From contig JAPKDW010000008.1 in NCBI GenBank assembly GCA_028822375.1, forward strand, positions 1 to 41,412: a DNA stretch of 41,412 bases, read 5' to 3'. A model generated the notes under the pieces. That model was not told where the DNA came from and made no database searches. It saw nothing but the letters and a program-made list of their open reading frames with translations. Origin of the DNA: Opitutaceae bacterium. GTDB taxonomy: Bacteria > Verrucomicrobiota > Verrucomicrobiia > Opitutales > Opitutaceae. Each line of letters starts with the position of its first letter. The first letter of the stretch is position 1. A program made the translations under genes and the position numbers. This document shows, one piece after another, positions 25,945-35,239 of this stretch.

Positions 25945-26325
25945 ATGGCTATCTACGGCACCGCTCTCCTCTCGCTCTGTCTTCTCGTCGGCATCTTTGT
26001 CGGAAAACTCATTGGTATCCTTATTGGAGTTAACGCCAATGTAGGCGGCGTAGGCATCGCCATGCTTCTGCTCATTCTCCTATCCGAGCGTCTGCAAAAA
26101 TCCGGCCGACTTGAACCGCCCAGCGAGCGTGGCATCATTTTCTGGAGCGCTATCTACATTCCCATTGTGGTCGCCATGGCGGCCAGCCAAAACGTTCTCG
26201 CTGCGATCAAAGGCGGGCCTCTAGCCCTGATAGCCGGAACGGTTTCCGTCCTCGTGTGCTTCGCTCTCGTACCGCTCATTAGCCGACTTGGAAAAGCGGA
26301 TACAACCCCCGACGCCGAATCATGA
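25945..26325 (+). CDS. madL: Malonate transporter subunit MadL
   Basis: A 126-aa integral membrane protein with about four helices. ALLSLCLLVGIFVGKLIG at the start and NANVGGVGIAMLLLILLSER are MadL hallmarks. MadL and MadM form the sodium-dependent malonate carrier described in Malonomonas rubra. The stop overlaps the madM start (ATGA at 26322-26325), indicating translational coupling. It is the first gene of a three-gene unit with madM and a malonyl-CoA ligase-like gene, preceded by a 154-bp gap where I see no clear promoter. Confidence 0.9.
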   Translation: MAIYGTALLSLCLLVGIFVGKLIGILIGVNANVGGVGIAMLLLILLSERLQKSGRLEPPSERGIIFWSAIYIPIVVAMAASQNVLAAIKGGPLALIAGTVSVLVCFALVPLISRLGKADTTPDAES

Positions 26326-27092
26326 ATACCATCATCGACGTACTCGAATCCGTACTCGCCAAATACGCCCTCGTCACTGGATTTGCAGTAATCGGCGTAA
26401 CGGTTTGGATATCCTATGTTCTTTCCGATCGACTAACCAAAGGAAGGCTACACGGCTCTGCCATCGCCATCTTCATAGGACTCGTCCTTGCCTACTACGG
26501 CGGGATCGCTACGGGAGGCTCAAAAGGGATTTCCGATATCAAAGCGCTCGCTGGCGTCGGTATTATGGGAGGCGCCATGCTGCGAGACTTAGCCATCGTG
26601 GCCACCGCGTTCGGCGTGCGTATGGATGAGTTTCGAAAAACCGGTCTCAGCGGAATCGTCTCTCTTTTTGCAGGCGTTATCATTTCCTTTATCGTCGGAG
26701 CTACGATCGCCTACGCCTTCGGCTATCGAGACGCCGTTAGCCTGACCACTATTGGCGGCGGAGCGGCAACCTATATAGTGGGTCCCGTCACTGGATCGGC
26801 AATCGGAGCCAGCTCCGAAGTCATCGCCCTGAGCGTTGCGGCAGGACTGGTAAAGTCCATCCTCGTCATGACCCTCACCCCCTTTCTCGCCAAATATATT
26901 GGCCTCGACAATCCCCGCTCCGCCTTGATTTTCGGCGGGCTAATGGGAACCACCAGCGGCGTCGCGGGCGGACTCGCCGCCACCGACCCAAAACTCGTGC
27001 CCTACGGAGCAATGACCGCTACATTCTATACAGGACTGGGATGCCTACTGGGGCCCTCTGTCATATTCATTGCAATACGAGCGCTTTTCTAG
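26322..27092 (+). CDS. madM: Malonate transporter subunit MadM
   Basis: 256 aa, about seven or eight membrane helices, with the Gly-rich ATGGSKGISDIKALAGVGIM, TTIGGGAATYIVGPVTGSAI and GGLMGTTSGVAGGLAATDPK segments of MadM. It is the larger subunit of the malonate carrier and overlaps madL by 4 bp. The acyl-CoA ligase gene follows within 25 bp. Together these two subunits should bring malonate in with sodium. Confidence 0.92.
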   Translation: MNTIIDVLESVLAKYALVTGFAVIGVTVWISYVLSDRLTKGRLHGSAIAIFIGLVLAYYGGIATGGSKGISDIKALAGVGIMGGAMLRDLAIVATAFGVRMDEFRKTGLSGIVSLFAGVIISFIVGATIAYAFGYRDAVSLTTIGGGAATYIVGPVTGSAIGASSEVIALSVAAGLVKSILVMTLTPFLAKYIGLDNPRSALIFGGLMGTTSGVAGGLAATDPKLVPYGAMTATFYTGLGCLLGPSVIFIAIRALF

Positions 27093-27114
27093 AAACATGG
27101 AAGCCGATAATATT

Positions 27115-28605
27115 ATGTCGAACGAACTTGAACTGATCAAACGGGCCGGGACACGCGGCGACACAATTGCCATCCGCTCGAATGCGGGCGAACACACCTA
27201 CGCAAATCTAGTCGATCGATCCACTTCGGTGGCATCCTCGATTCTCGGTGACGAAGATGACCTTGGCGAATCTCGTATCGCTTTTCTGGCTACTGATGGC
27301 TACGACTATGTTTCAATTCAATGGGGAATCTGGCGAGCTGGTGGCGTAACCGTGCCTCTATGCCTGTCCGCAGCTGAACCAGAGCTTGAATACACGCTTA
27401 CCAATTCCGAAACAAGCCAAGTCGTGACAACCCGAGAACTGAGCCCCAAGCTCGAGGCCCTATGCGAGCGCCTAAACCTTCAATTGTCGATATTCGAAGA
27501 GATGAACTCCGAAACGACCAATGCGCTTCCCGACGTATCCGTCGATCGGCGGGCGATGATTCTCTATACAAGCGGAACAACGAGTAAGCCAAAGGGCGTC
27601 GTAACCACCCACGCGAACATACAATCGCAAATCGAAACGCTCGTAGACGCGTGGGAATGGCAGCCCAGCGATCGCATTCCCCTATTCCTGCCGCTTCACC
27701 ATATTCATGGAATCATAAACGTCCTATCTTGCGCTCTCTGGTCCGGCGCAACGATCGAGGCATTCCCTGGATTCAAAATGGACGCCATTCTCGATCGCGT
27801 CGCCTCGGGAGTCTACACCGTATTCATGGCTGTGCCGACAATCTACGTTAAGCTCATCCAAGCGCTAGGAGCGCTTTCGAGTAGCGATCGCGCTCCCATC
27901 ATTCGCGGATTCGCAGACATGCGCTTGATGGTTTCCGGTTCGGCCGCCCTGCCAGCTAGCGTCCACGAACAATGGACCGCTTTGACGGGACAAAAACTTC
28001 TGGAACGCTATGGCATGACCGAGATCGGCATGGCTCTATCCAACCCCTTTCATGGCGAGCGAAGGCCGGGTTCCGTAGGCCAGGCCCTGCCGCTCGTTGA
28101 CGTACGCCTCGTATCTGAAAAGGGCGATCCCGTTACCGCCGAAGGCGAGCCGGGAGAAATCCAAGTTCGCGGCCCCGGCGTCTTTGATGAATACTGGAAT
28201 AAACCGGAAGTGACTGCCGAGTCCTTCGACAATGGCTGGTTCCGCACGGGCGACATGGCAGTGTTAGAAACCAATTACTACCGGATCATGGGCCGTCTGT
28301 CCGTCGACATCATTAAAAGCGGTGGATACAAATTGTCCGCTCTGGAGATCGAAGCCACGCTTTTACAACATCCCGATATCCGCGAATGCGCCGTGATCGG
28401 TGTCGCCGATGACACTTGGGGAGAAGCCGTAGCAGCCGCGGTCGTTTTGGAGGACGGCAAAACGCTCGATTTGGAAAACCTCCGATCCTGGTGCCGAGAC
28501 AAGCTTTCCAATTACAAAATCCCTCAACGCCTACTCATCGTAGAAAGCCTCCCCCGTAACGCCATGGGCAAAGTCACCAAGCCAGCGATTAAGGATCTAT
28601 TCTAA
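27115..28605 (+). CDS. matB: Malonyl-CoA synthetase-like acyl-CoA ligase
   Basis: A 496-aa ANL-superfamily (AMP-forming) ligase. Motifs: phosphate loop LYTSGTTSKPKGV, FLPLHHIHG, LLERYGMTEIGMALSNP (the acyl-pocket/adenylation motif), GWFRTGDM, GRLSVDIIKSGGYKLSALEI hinge and the catalytic Lys in PRNAMGKVTKP. The motifs fit MatB, which makes malonyl-CoA from malonate, and the madLM context supports that substrate. I prefer ATG 27115 (GGAAG upstream, and MSNEL resembles known MatB N-termini) over ATG 27097; a TTG at 27070 would overlap madM. No MatA decarboxylase is present here. Substrate is inferred from context. Confidence 0.85.
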   Translation: MSNELELIKRAGTRGDTIAIRSNAGEHTYANLVDRSTSVASSILGDEDDLGESRIAFLATDGYDYVSIQWGIWRAGGVTVPLCLSAAEPELEYTLTNSETSQVVTTRELSPKLEALCERLNLQLSIFEEMNSETTNALPDVSVDRRAMILYTSGTTSKPKGVVTTHANIQSQIETLVDAWEWQPSDRIPLFLPLHHIHGIINVLSCALWSGATIEAFPGFKMDAILDRVASGVYTVFMAVPTIYVKLIQALGALSSSDRAPIIRGFADMRLMVSGSAALPASVHEQWTALTGQKLLERYGMTEIGMALSNPFHGERRPGSVGQALPLVDVRLVSEKGDPVTAEGEPGEIQVRGPGVFDEYWNKPEVTAESFDNGWFRTGDMAVLETNYYRIMGRLSVDIIKSGGYKLSALEIEATLLQHPDIRECAVIGVADDTWGEAVAAAVVLEDGKTLDLENLRSWCRDKLSNYKIPQRLLIVESLPRNAMGKVTKPAIKDLF

Positions 28606-28707
28606 TCCAATACGCTGGAGCTCATTGTAGATTGCGCCAAGGGACGATTCACTTGAACATCAAGCCCTCGAGGCCTTTTCTCCATCACTCAATCAACACC
28701 TTTTGCA

Positions 28708-29616
28708 ATGATTAAACCTGCAGCCCTGCTAATAGCATTCCTGACTCCGCTTCTCCCTTTATCAGCCGAAGAATCGATCAACGTTCTCATGTGGGACGAA
28801 CGACAGCCGCGACAAGCGGAAGCCTACGACAATTTCCTCGGAAACGAAATCGTCGAGCGACTAAAGGCAACGACCACCGGTCTCAAGTTTCGCTCCGTCT
28901 CCCTAGACGTCCCGGAACAAGGACTTTCCAGCGACAACCTCGATTGGGCCGACGTCATTATTTGGTGGGGGCACGCTCGCCATTGGGAAATCTCTCCCGA
29001 AACCGCCCAGCGAAAACTCATCAAGCGCATCATGGCCGGCAAGCTCGATCTCATCGCCCTCCACTCCTCGCACTGGGCAACCGTATTCATGGAAGCCATG
29101 AACGAGCGAACGCGAGCCGTCGTTCGCAAACGCTACCCCAACACGGATCCCAAATTTAAAGTAGATTATGAATACATCCCCACTCCAGGCAGAATGCCGC
29201 CAACGGCCGACTCCTTGGTAACTCCCGCCTACCTCGCTCTTAGAAAAGGCAAACATCTAGCCCACGTCCGCATAGACATGCCCAACTGCTGCTTCCCCTC
29301 CTTCCGCCCCGACGGAGAACCCGGCGTCCTAAGCGTCACTGCTCCCAACCACCCCATCGCCAAAGGCCTCCCCAAAACCTTCGAAGTCAAAGCCACGGAA
29401 ATGTACAACGAACCCTTCCACGTACCCGAGCCTGACCAAGTCATCTTCGAAGAACGCTGGCGCCCCGGCGAATGGTTTCGCAGCGGCATGGTCTGGAACA
29501 TCGGAAAAGGCAAAGTCTTCTACTTCCGCCCCGGCCACGAACAATACCCAGTCTTCAAACAACCCGAAATCATCCAAATCCTAGCCAACGCCTGCCACTG
29601 GCTAGGAAGCGAATAG
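28708..29616 (+). CDS. Secreted ThuA-like domain protein (second copy)
   Basis: A 302-aa exported protein with signal peptide (about 1-19, ending PLSAEESI). The ThuA-type fold is seen in INVLMWDERQPRQAEAYDNF, ADVIIWWGHARHWEI, LDLIALHSSHWATVF, TAPNHPIAKGLPKTFEV and YFRPGHEQYPVF. It is only distantly related to the one at 15451 and lacks the GFTGGHFHDNW segment. The WGHARH and HSSHW motifs are typical of the secreted ThuA subgroup common in this phylum. Activity unknown. It lies before a sulfatase gene on the same strand, with a repeat directly after the stop, suggesting a role in polysaccharide-related uptake or degradation. Confidence 0.85.
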   Translation: MIKPAALLIAFLTPLLPLSAEESINVLMWDERQPRQAEAYDNFLGNEIVERLKATTTGLKFRSVSLDVPEQGLSSDNLDWADVIIWWGHARHWEISPETAQRKLIKRIMAGKLDLIALHSSHWATVFMEAMNERTRAVVRKRYPNTDPKFKVDYEYIPTPGRMPPTADSLVTPAYLALRKGKHLAHVRIDMPNCCFPSFRPDGEPGVLSVTAPNHPIAKGLPKTFEVKATEMYNEPFHVPEPDQVIFEERWRPGEWFRSGMVWNIGKGKVFYFRPGHEQYPVFKQPEIIQILANACHWLGSE

Positions 29617-29644
29617 GTAGGGCGGCATCGCCGAGGCCGCAGCA
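29615..29644 (+). repeat. GTAGGG hairpin repeat, GCGGC/GCCGC form, copy 5
   Basis: Same header, stem and loop as copies 3 and 4. It overlaps the last two bases of the ThuA gene stop codon (TAG at 29614-29616). It ends CAGCAC rather than CAGCAA. Confidence 0.85.
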
Positions 29645-29845
29645 CAGACAGAGGCAGAGGCAGAGACAGAACACTAGTCTCTAAAAAATGGAAAGGTTCA
29701 CTAAACACGCCAAATAACACGAAAACGAAATACATTTTGAAACCCTAAAATTCCCGAGCAAACATACCCCCGACATCTTTAACCCCAACCAATTTCACGT
29801 ATTTAGCGTACAAAATCCTTCAACCTTCATCCTTCAACGACCCCC
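29645..29845. other. Gene-free leader before the sulfatase
   Basis: Begins with a short purine-rich tandem (AGAGGCAGAGGCAGAGACAG, 29650-29669) and ends with the C/T-rich leader TTCAACCTTCATCCTTCAA just before ATG 29846. A stretch with ACACGCCAAATAACACGAAA looks like a decayed genomic repeat. No gene seen. Confidence 0.45.
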
Positions 29846-31405
29846 ATGAAGCTCTCCCTTCTCCCCCTCTCTCTATACCTCCTTCTCTCCCTCCACGCTT
29901 CGCCGCCCCCCAACATCCTCTTCATCCTCGCCGACGATCTCGGCTACGGTGACGTCGCCTGCTACAATCCCGAATCAAAAGTTCCCACGCCGAACCTGGA
30001 TCGGATGGCAACAGAAGGAATGCTCTTCACCGACGCTCACAGTCCTTCCACGGTTTGCACCCCTACACGCTACAGCATCATGACCGGACAGATGGCCTTC
30101 CGCCTAAACTATCCCGGCGTATTCACCGGCGTAGGCGGTCCGTGCTTGATAAGCGAAGATCAGCTAACCCTCCCCGACATGCTGCGCCAAAAAGGCTACG
30201 AAACCGCATTGTTCGGAAAATGGCATATCGGCATGTCCTTCCTCGATAAAGACGGAAAAGTTATCGACGTTAAGGAACGCCCCAAAGGTGTCGACCCTAA
30301 CCAAAAAATCAACCTAGGCCTAGAGGCCGTCAAACGCGTCGACTATTCTCGCCCCGTACCCGACGCTCCAATACACCGAGGTTTCGATCATTTCTTCGGA
30401 ACAGTCTGTTGTCCCACAACCGACTGGCTTTACGCCTACATGGAAGGAGACCGAATCCCAGTGCCTCCAACGAAACTCGTCGATAAAACAAAGCTCCCCA
30501 CTCACGAGTGGTCTTTCGACTGTCGCCCGGGTCTCGTAGCTCCCGACTTCGATCATGAGGAAGTCGATATGGTTTTCCTCGAAAAAAGTCTCAATTTCCT
30601 CGACCAGCACAATCAGGATAAACCGGATACGCCATTCTTCCTCTTCCATTCCCTCCAAGCAGTTCACCTTCCCTCCTTTCCCGGAAAAGACTTCCAAGGA
30701 AAAACCAAAGCCGGACCACACGGAGATTTCATTTTCGAGTTCGACTACGTAGTCGGCGAACTTCTAAAAAAGCTCGAAACGCTCGGACTCGCTGACAACA
30801 CCCTCGTGATCGTTTCCAGCGATAATGGTCCCGAAGTCCCAACCGTCATCAATATGCGTGGAATATATCAACACGACGGTGCTAGACCCTGGCGAGGCGT
30901 AAAACGCGACAACTGGGAAGGCGGACATCGCGTCCCGATGATAGCTCGCTGGCCCGGCAAAGTGAAAGCCAACTCCATCACCGACCAAACCGTGTGCCTA
31001 ACGGATATCATGGCCACCTGCGCCGCGATAGCGGACGCCAAGCTACCGAATGACGCCGCCGAGGACAGCTTCAACATACTTCCCATTCTCCTCGGGGAAG
31101 CGAAGGAGGACATTCGTAAATTCACCCTCCATCAAACGATCAAACTAGAACTCGCAATTCGGAGCGGCAATTGGAAATACCTCGACCATAAAGGATCCGG
31201 CGGGAACCGATACGAACAGGCCAGATTAAAGCCATTCGCCTTACCAGACACCGCCCCTGAAGCGCCAGGACAACTCTACAATCTCGATCAAGACCCCGGA
31301 GAAACGCGCAACGTATACTTCGAATACCCAGAGATCGCAAAAAGGCTAAAAGACCAACTCGAAGAATTCAAAACCACCGACCGCAGCGCCCCGGAGCGTT
31401 TATAA
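29846..31405 (+). CDS. Secreted arylsulfatase-family sulfatase
   Basis: 519 aa with an N-terminal signal peptide (about 1-19). Type I sulfatase motifs are complete: metal-binding ILADDLGYGD, and CTPTR (Cys71), which the formylglycine-generating enzyme would convert to the catalytic formylglycine. ALFGKWHIGM, SSDNGPEVPT and the C-terminal QLYNLDQDPGETRN are further landmarks. It removes sulfate esters, probably from algal polysaccharides, in the periplasm or outside. The real substrate cannot be read. A decayed second sulfatase follows 70 bp downstream, a ThuA gene precedes it. No maturation enzyme is in the window. Confidence 0.93.
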   Translation: MKLSLLPLSLYLLLSLHASPPPNILFILADDLGYGDVACYNPESKVPTPNLDRMATEGMLFTDAHSPSTVCTPTRYSIMTGQMAFRLNYPGVFTGVGGPCLISEDQLTLPDMLRQKGYETALFGKWHIGMSFLDKDGKVIDVKERPKGVDPNQKINLGLEAVKRVDYSRPVPDAPIHRGFDHFFGTVCCPTTDWLYAYMEGDRIPVPPTKLVDKTKLPTHEWSFDCRPGLVAPDFDHEEVDMVFLEKSLNFLDQHNQDKPDTPFFLFHSLQAVHLPSFPGKDFQGKTKAGPHGDFIFEFDYVVGELLKKLETLGLADNTLVIVSSDNGPEVPTVINMRGIYQHDGARPWRGVKRDNWEGGHRVPMIARWPGKVKANSITDQTVCLTDIMATCAAIADAKLPNDAAEDSFNILPILLGEAKEDIRKFTLHQTIKLELAIRSGNWKYLDHKGSGGNRYEQARLKPFALPDTAPEAPGQLYNLDQDPGETRNVYFEYPEIAKRLKDQLEEFKTTDRSAPERL

Positions 31406-31475
31406 GATCAACAACGTAACCACCATGAAGCCCCTCCGTCTCCCCTTCTCATTCCTTCGCGGTTAAATAAAAATC

Positions 31476-31957
31476 TTGAAAATCTATGTTCTCATTTTCG
31501 CAATCGTTGCGGTTTGCTTACCCATTTCCGCAAAACGCAACATCGTATTCATCCTCGCCGAAGACCTAGGAATCGGCGACACGAACATCTACGGTGGCGA
31601 TCGTTGCCTGATTGAGGCGCCCAACATTGACAAACTGGCCAAGGGCGGTCTCCGGTTCACCGACGCCCATGTAAGCGCTTCCGTTTGCGGACCTACCCGC
31701 ACAGCCATCATGGCCGGCACTATCCCTGGAGAAACACTCGCCACGATCGTGACGGCCCCTGGAAACTCTGCCTCCGTCCCGGTAGCGGCGCCAAAGGCCT
31801 TCACGGCAACCTACCCATACCGGAAGATGCCTGGAAAGCCGAAATGAAATCATTCGGCGAAAAACCAACCCGGTCCGATTTCCTCAAAGCCCCCTTCGTA
31901 CAACTCTTCAACCTCGAAAATATTTCCAACTTGGCAGCTCTAACGGGGTGCCCATAG
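31476..31957 (+). pseudogene. Decayed sulfatase (internal deletion and frameshift)
   Basis: The first 75 codons are a good sulfatase N-terminus: a signal peptide from TTG 31476, FILAEDLGIGDTNIYG, and CGPTR with Cys71 at the same position as in the neighbour. After MAGTIP the frame loses similarity and stops at 31847. In another frame at about 31824-31957 a typical sulfatase C-terminus resumes: AWKAEMKSFGEKPTRSDFLK and APFVQLFNLENISNLAAL. About 300 residues of the middle are gone. The remnant cannot be active. Upstream, 31434-31470 (CTCCCCTTCTCATTCCTTCG then CGGTTAAA) looks like another decayed repeat. Confidence 0.8.
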
Positions 31958-32026
31958 TTTCCTATTGCATCACCCTCACCGACTTGTAGCGTCCAGATCA
32001 ATAGCCTTTAGAGGCTTCACTGCTGC

Positions 32027-35000
32027 ATGGGGAAAACGATACAAGAATGGAAAATCGAAGTCGAAAAGACTGTCGGACGAGCGCTTTCCAAAAACGAAAA
32101 TGACTACTTCGAGGTCCTCACCGAGCTGCTCGACATGCTCGACTGGAAAGATGCCTTGCATGCCAAGGATGTCGCCTTGCTCCACTCCAAGCTTCTTTTT
32201 GTAGAAAAAGACCCCAAAGCGCCGCTTACCAACGGGCTCTGGATCGAGCAACCAGAAGACGAGTATTCGCTTTGGCAATACATCGCATTACTTCTAGACG
32301 ATCGTAACCTCGATATACCAAAATACCTCGAGGAGCATACTGACGTCAACGCAACCCGTTCGGAGATTCTTTCCCGTCAACGCCAAAAAGAAGCGCGTCT
32401 TTGGAAAAACAGACTCGGCAACTTATCCCAACGTCGCGAATTCAGCCATACCGGCTCTCTCGACGTCCGACTGAAGCTCCAGGGGCGCTCACTCAAATGG
32501 GAAGGCAAAGCCGGCGGCTATTCTGACTACGCGCCTCTCGCTGCCAAGGAAATGGCCCAGTGGCTCGCCAAGGATTTCGGATTCCTCGATCGCTTTGCCG
32601 CTCCAAGCCTCGCCCTCTGCGCTCTTTTCCAAGAATACTATCGATCGACCCAGCGAACGCGTATCGATCTAGATAAAGCAGAAGACTGCTCCTTCCTCAA
32701 TTTACTTATCCATCGAGCGGATACCCGCGACCGGATCGTCAACAAGGAAGGCATTTCCCTATCGATTCGCGAAGAGCGGCTCAAGTGGACCGGTTCCGAG
32801 GATGGACCCAACAACCTAGGGAACTACCAGCTCTCACTGGTTTTCGAAGACGGACAACCCGCTCCCTACTCGATGGCCTACCTCCCTGGCTCGCAAGCTC
32901 TCTACCTTCAAGGCGATGCCCTCTATCGCGGCCCGAACTCGCTAAAAGCAGACGCCGATCCGAATCAGCCTTTCGATATCCCGCAAGAAGCAATCGAGAG
33001 CCCCGAGGGATTACTCTTCCTTCGAAACCAAAGTCTCGAGATTCCAGAACAGCTCAAAGGACAAATCGTAGCCGTGCCGCTTCAATCGCGGATTTATTGC
33101 GATGCTGTCGAAAATAAGGACGCGCTGAATCGGCATAGCGTATTGCGCGTTTCGCTCGCAGCAGTCTCGCGCGACCAAAAACACTGGTTCGTCCTCACCG
33201 ACCAAGGCTGGGCCCCTTCGCCAAACCTCGAAACCGACGAAGAATCGGCTCCCGCGGAAAAAGGCGCCTTATTCGAGTATCCGGATGCCACTCCATATCT
33301 CACTCCGTTTCACGATTTCGAGCTGACCGAAGTCGACCAAGGAATTTGGCAACGTCCTATAGATCTAGATTTCCCCAGCGCCTTCACTCACTGGATACAG
33401 CGTTTTCCGAGCGAGCTTCAAATAATCGCCGACGATGAACTCGACACGCTCGTCGATGGAAAACCGATTGGTCGCTACGCCCTACGCATCCATTCCAACG
33501 ACAACCAAGATTGGTTCGACGTTCGCTTGGAACCTGAGCTGCTCGATACAAATCTCACCGAGAACGAACAACAGTTGCTCCTCAAGGCCAAAGGAGACTT
33601 CGTTCACCTTCCTGGCAAAGGTTGGAAACGCTTCGACCCGACCGTAGCGCCTTCCCAACAAGAGTTGCTTCACCAACTGGGTTTGAACAACGACGAGTCC
33701 ACAACCGACTCGCATTCGTTTCACGCGATGCAACTCGCGGAGACGCGCCTAGAAGATGCCGCAGAAAAAGCGCTCGTCCGCAGTATCCGAAAACGAGCCA
33801 AAGATATTTCCGCCAAAACACCTGCAAACCTTCCCAAGGGGATCCAAACTCAGCTCCGTCCTTATCAAGAAGAAGGATTCCGCTTTTTGTCCTTCCTCTC
33901 GAACAACCGATTCGGAGGTATTCTCGCGGATGACATGGGACTGGGTAAAACGCTCCAGGCCCTTACATGGCTAACTTGGCTGAAACTGCACCGTCCACCC
34001 GAAGAAAACTTCCAAGTTCTCGTCGTCTGTCCGAAATCCGTGATGCACGTCTGGAAGAAGGAAATCGAGCGCCACACGGAGTTGCTTTCGATCGCCGTTT
34101 ACGACCCAGCCTTAGTGCACTCAGTCGCCTGGAAAGCATCTGAAATCGACATCCTCGTCGCCAACTACTCCCAACTGCGCATAAACCGCTCATTCTTCCT
34201 CGAACAAGAATGGACCGTCGCCGCTCTCGACGAAGGACAATACATTAAGAACCCACAATCGCAAACGGCAAAAACCGCATGCGCACTCAAATCCGAGTAT
34301 CGTATCATTATTACCGGCACGCCGATTGAAAATCGAATTCTCGATTTGTGGAGTCTCTTCGCCTTCGCCATGCCAGGACTCTTAGGGAATCAAGCTTCCT
34401 TCAAGCGCCAGTACAAAGAATCCGACCCCGAGTCCCCCAAGCGTCTATACAATCGGACACGGCACTTCATGCTGCGCCGCAGCAAATCGCAGGTCGCCCC
34501 AGACCTCCCTGACCGTATTGAAGAAACGCTTACATGCGAAATGGAAGGCGATCAAAAAGATCTCTATACTGCCGAACTCAAGAATGTTCAGCAAAGCCTA
34601 CGTAGCATTCAATCCGACGCGGAATTCGACAAAAAACGCTTTAATATTCTCTCGTCACTGCTCCGCCTTCGCCAAATCTGCTGTCACCCGCGTCTGATCG
34701 ATCCTGCTTACGCCGACATGAAAAGCGCCAAGATGGAAGCCTTGATCGACCGTGTGTCCGAACTAATGGACGAAGGCCACAAGGTTCTCATCTTCAGCCA
34801 ATTCGTCGAGATGCTCGAAATCATTCGAGGCGAGCTTGAAACCCTTGGTTGCAAGCATCTCATGCTAACAGGCAAAACCAAGAATCGCGAAGAGTTAGTC
34901 GACCAGTTCCAAGAAGACAAATCGATCACCGCCTTCCTGCTCTCGCTGCGAGCGGCCGGCTCGGGCTTAAACCTCACTTCCGCCTCTTACGTCATTCTTT

Positions 35001-35230
35001 ACGATCCATGGTGGAATCCGGCCGTCGAAGCGCAAGCCATCGACCGGACTCACCGCATCGGCCAAGAAAATGCAGTAAACGCCTACCGCTTAATCGCGCA
35101 GGGAACAGTGGAAGACAAAATACAAAGTCTACAGCTCAAGAAAGAGACCCTGGCCAACGAAGTGGTCCAAGAGGAATCCCTCAATCAGATCCTCAACCTC
35201 GATCGCCTCAAGAGCATCCTCCAAGCCTAG
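32027..35230 (+). CDS. Large SNF2-family DNA-dependent ATPase
   Basis: A 1067-aa Swi2/Snf2 protein, larger than the one at 20403. The ATPase core starts near residue 605: motif I ADDMGLGKT (634-642), motif II DEGQ (735-738; most SNF2 have DEAH or DEAQ), motif III IITGTPIENRILDLWSLFAF, HFMLRRSKSQVAPDL, motif V LRAAGSGLNLTSASYV and motif VI AIDRTHRIGQ. The N-terminal 600 residues are a long region with no zinc finger or other named domain I can place. It is a distinct paralogue, not a copy: no SWIM gene is adjacent. A translocase or DNA-remodelling role is likely, substrate unknown. It is followed convergently by an M16 protease. Confidence 0.92.
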   Translation: MGKTIQEWKIEVEKTVGRALSKNENDYFEVLTELLDMLDWKDALHAKDVALLHSKLLFVEKDPKAPLTNGLWIEQPEDEYSLWQYIALLLDDRNLDIPKYLEEHTDVNATRSEILSRQRQKEARLWKNRLGNLSQRREFSHTGSLDVRLKLQGRSLKWEGKAGGYSDYAPLAAKEMAQWLAKDFGFLDRFAAPSLALCALFQEYYRSTQRTRIDLDKAEDCSFLNLLIHRADTRDRIVNKEGISLSIREERLKWTGSEDGPNNLGNYQLSLVFEDGQPAPYSMAYLPGSQALYLQGDALYRGPNSLKADADPNQPFDIPQEAIESPEGLLFLRNQSLEIPEQLKGQIVAVPLQSRIYCDAVENKDALNRHSVLRVSLAAVSRDQKHWFVLTDQGWAPSPNLETDEESAPAEKGALFEYPDATPYLTPFHDFELTEVDQGIWQRPIDLDFPSAFTHWIQRFPSELQIIADDELDTLVDGKPIGRYALRIHSNDNQDWFDVRLEPELLDTNLTENEQQLLLKAKGDFVHLPGKGWKRFDPTVAPSQQELLHQLGLNNDESTTDSHSFHAMQLAETRLEDAAEKALVRSIRKRAKDISAKTPANLPKGIQTQLRPYQEEGFRFLSFLSNNRFGGILADDMGLGKTLQALTWLTWLKLHRPPEENFQVLVVCPKSVMHVWKKEIERHTELLSIAVYDPALVHSVAWKASEIDILVANYSQLRINRSFFLEQEWTVAALDEGQYIKNPQSQTAKTACALKSEYRIIITGTPIENRILDLWSLFAFAMPGLLGNQASFKRQYKESDPESPKRLYNRTRHFMLRRSKSQVAPDLPDRIEETLTCEMEGDQKDLYTAELKNVQQSLRSIQSDAEFDKKRFNILSSLLRLRQICCHPRLIDPAYADMKSAKMEALIDRVSELMDEGHKVLIFSQFVEMLEIIRGELETLGCKHLMLTGKTKNREELVDQFQEDKSITAFLLSLRAAGSGLNLTSASYVILYDPWWNPAVEAQAIDRTHRIGQENAVNAYRLIAQGTVEDKIQSLQLKKETLANEVVQEESLNQILNLDRLKSILQA

Positions 35231-35239
35231 ACTTCAACC

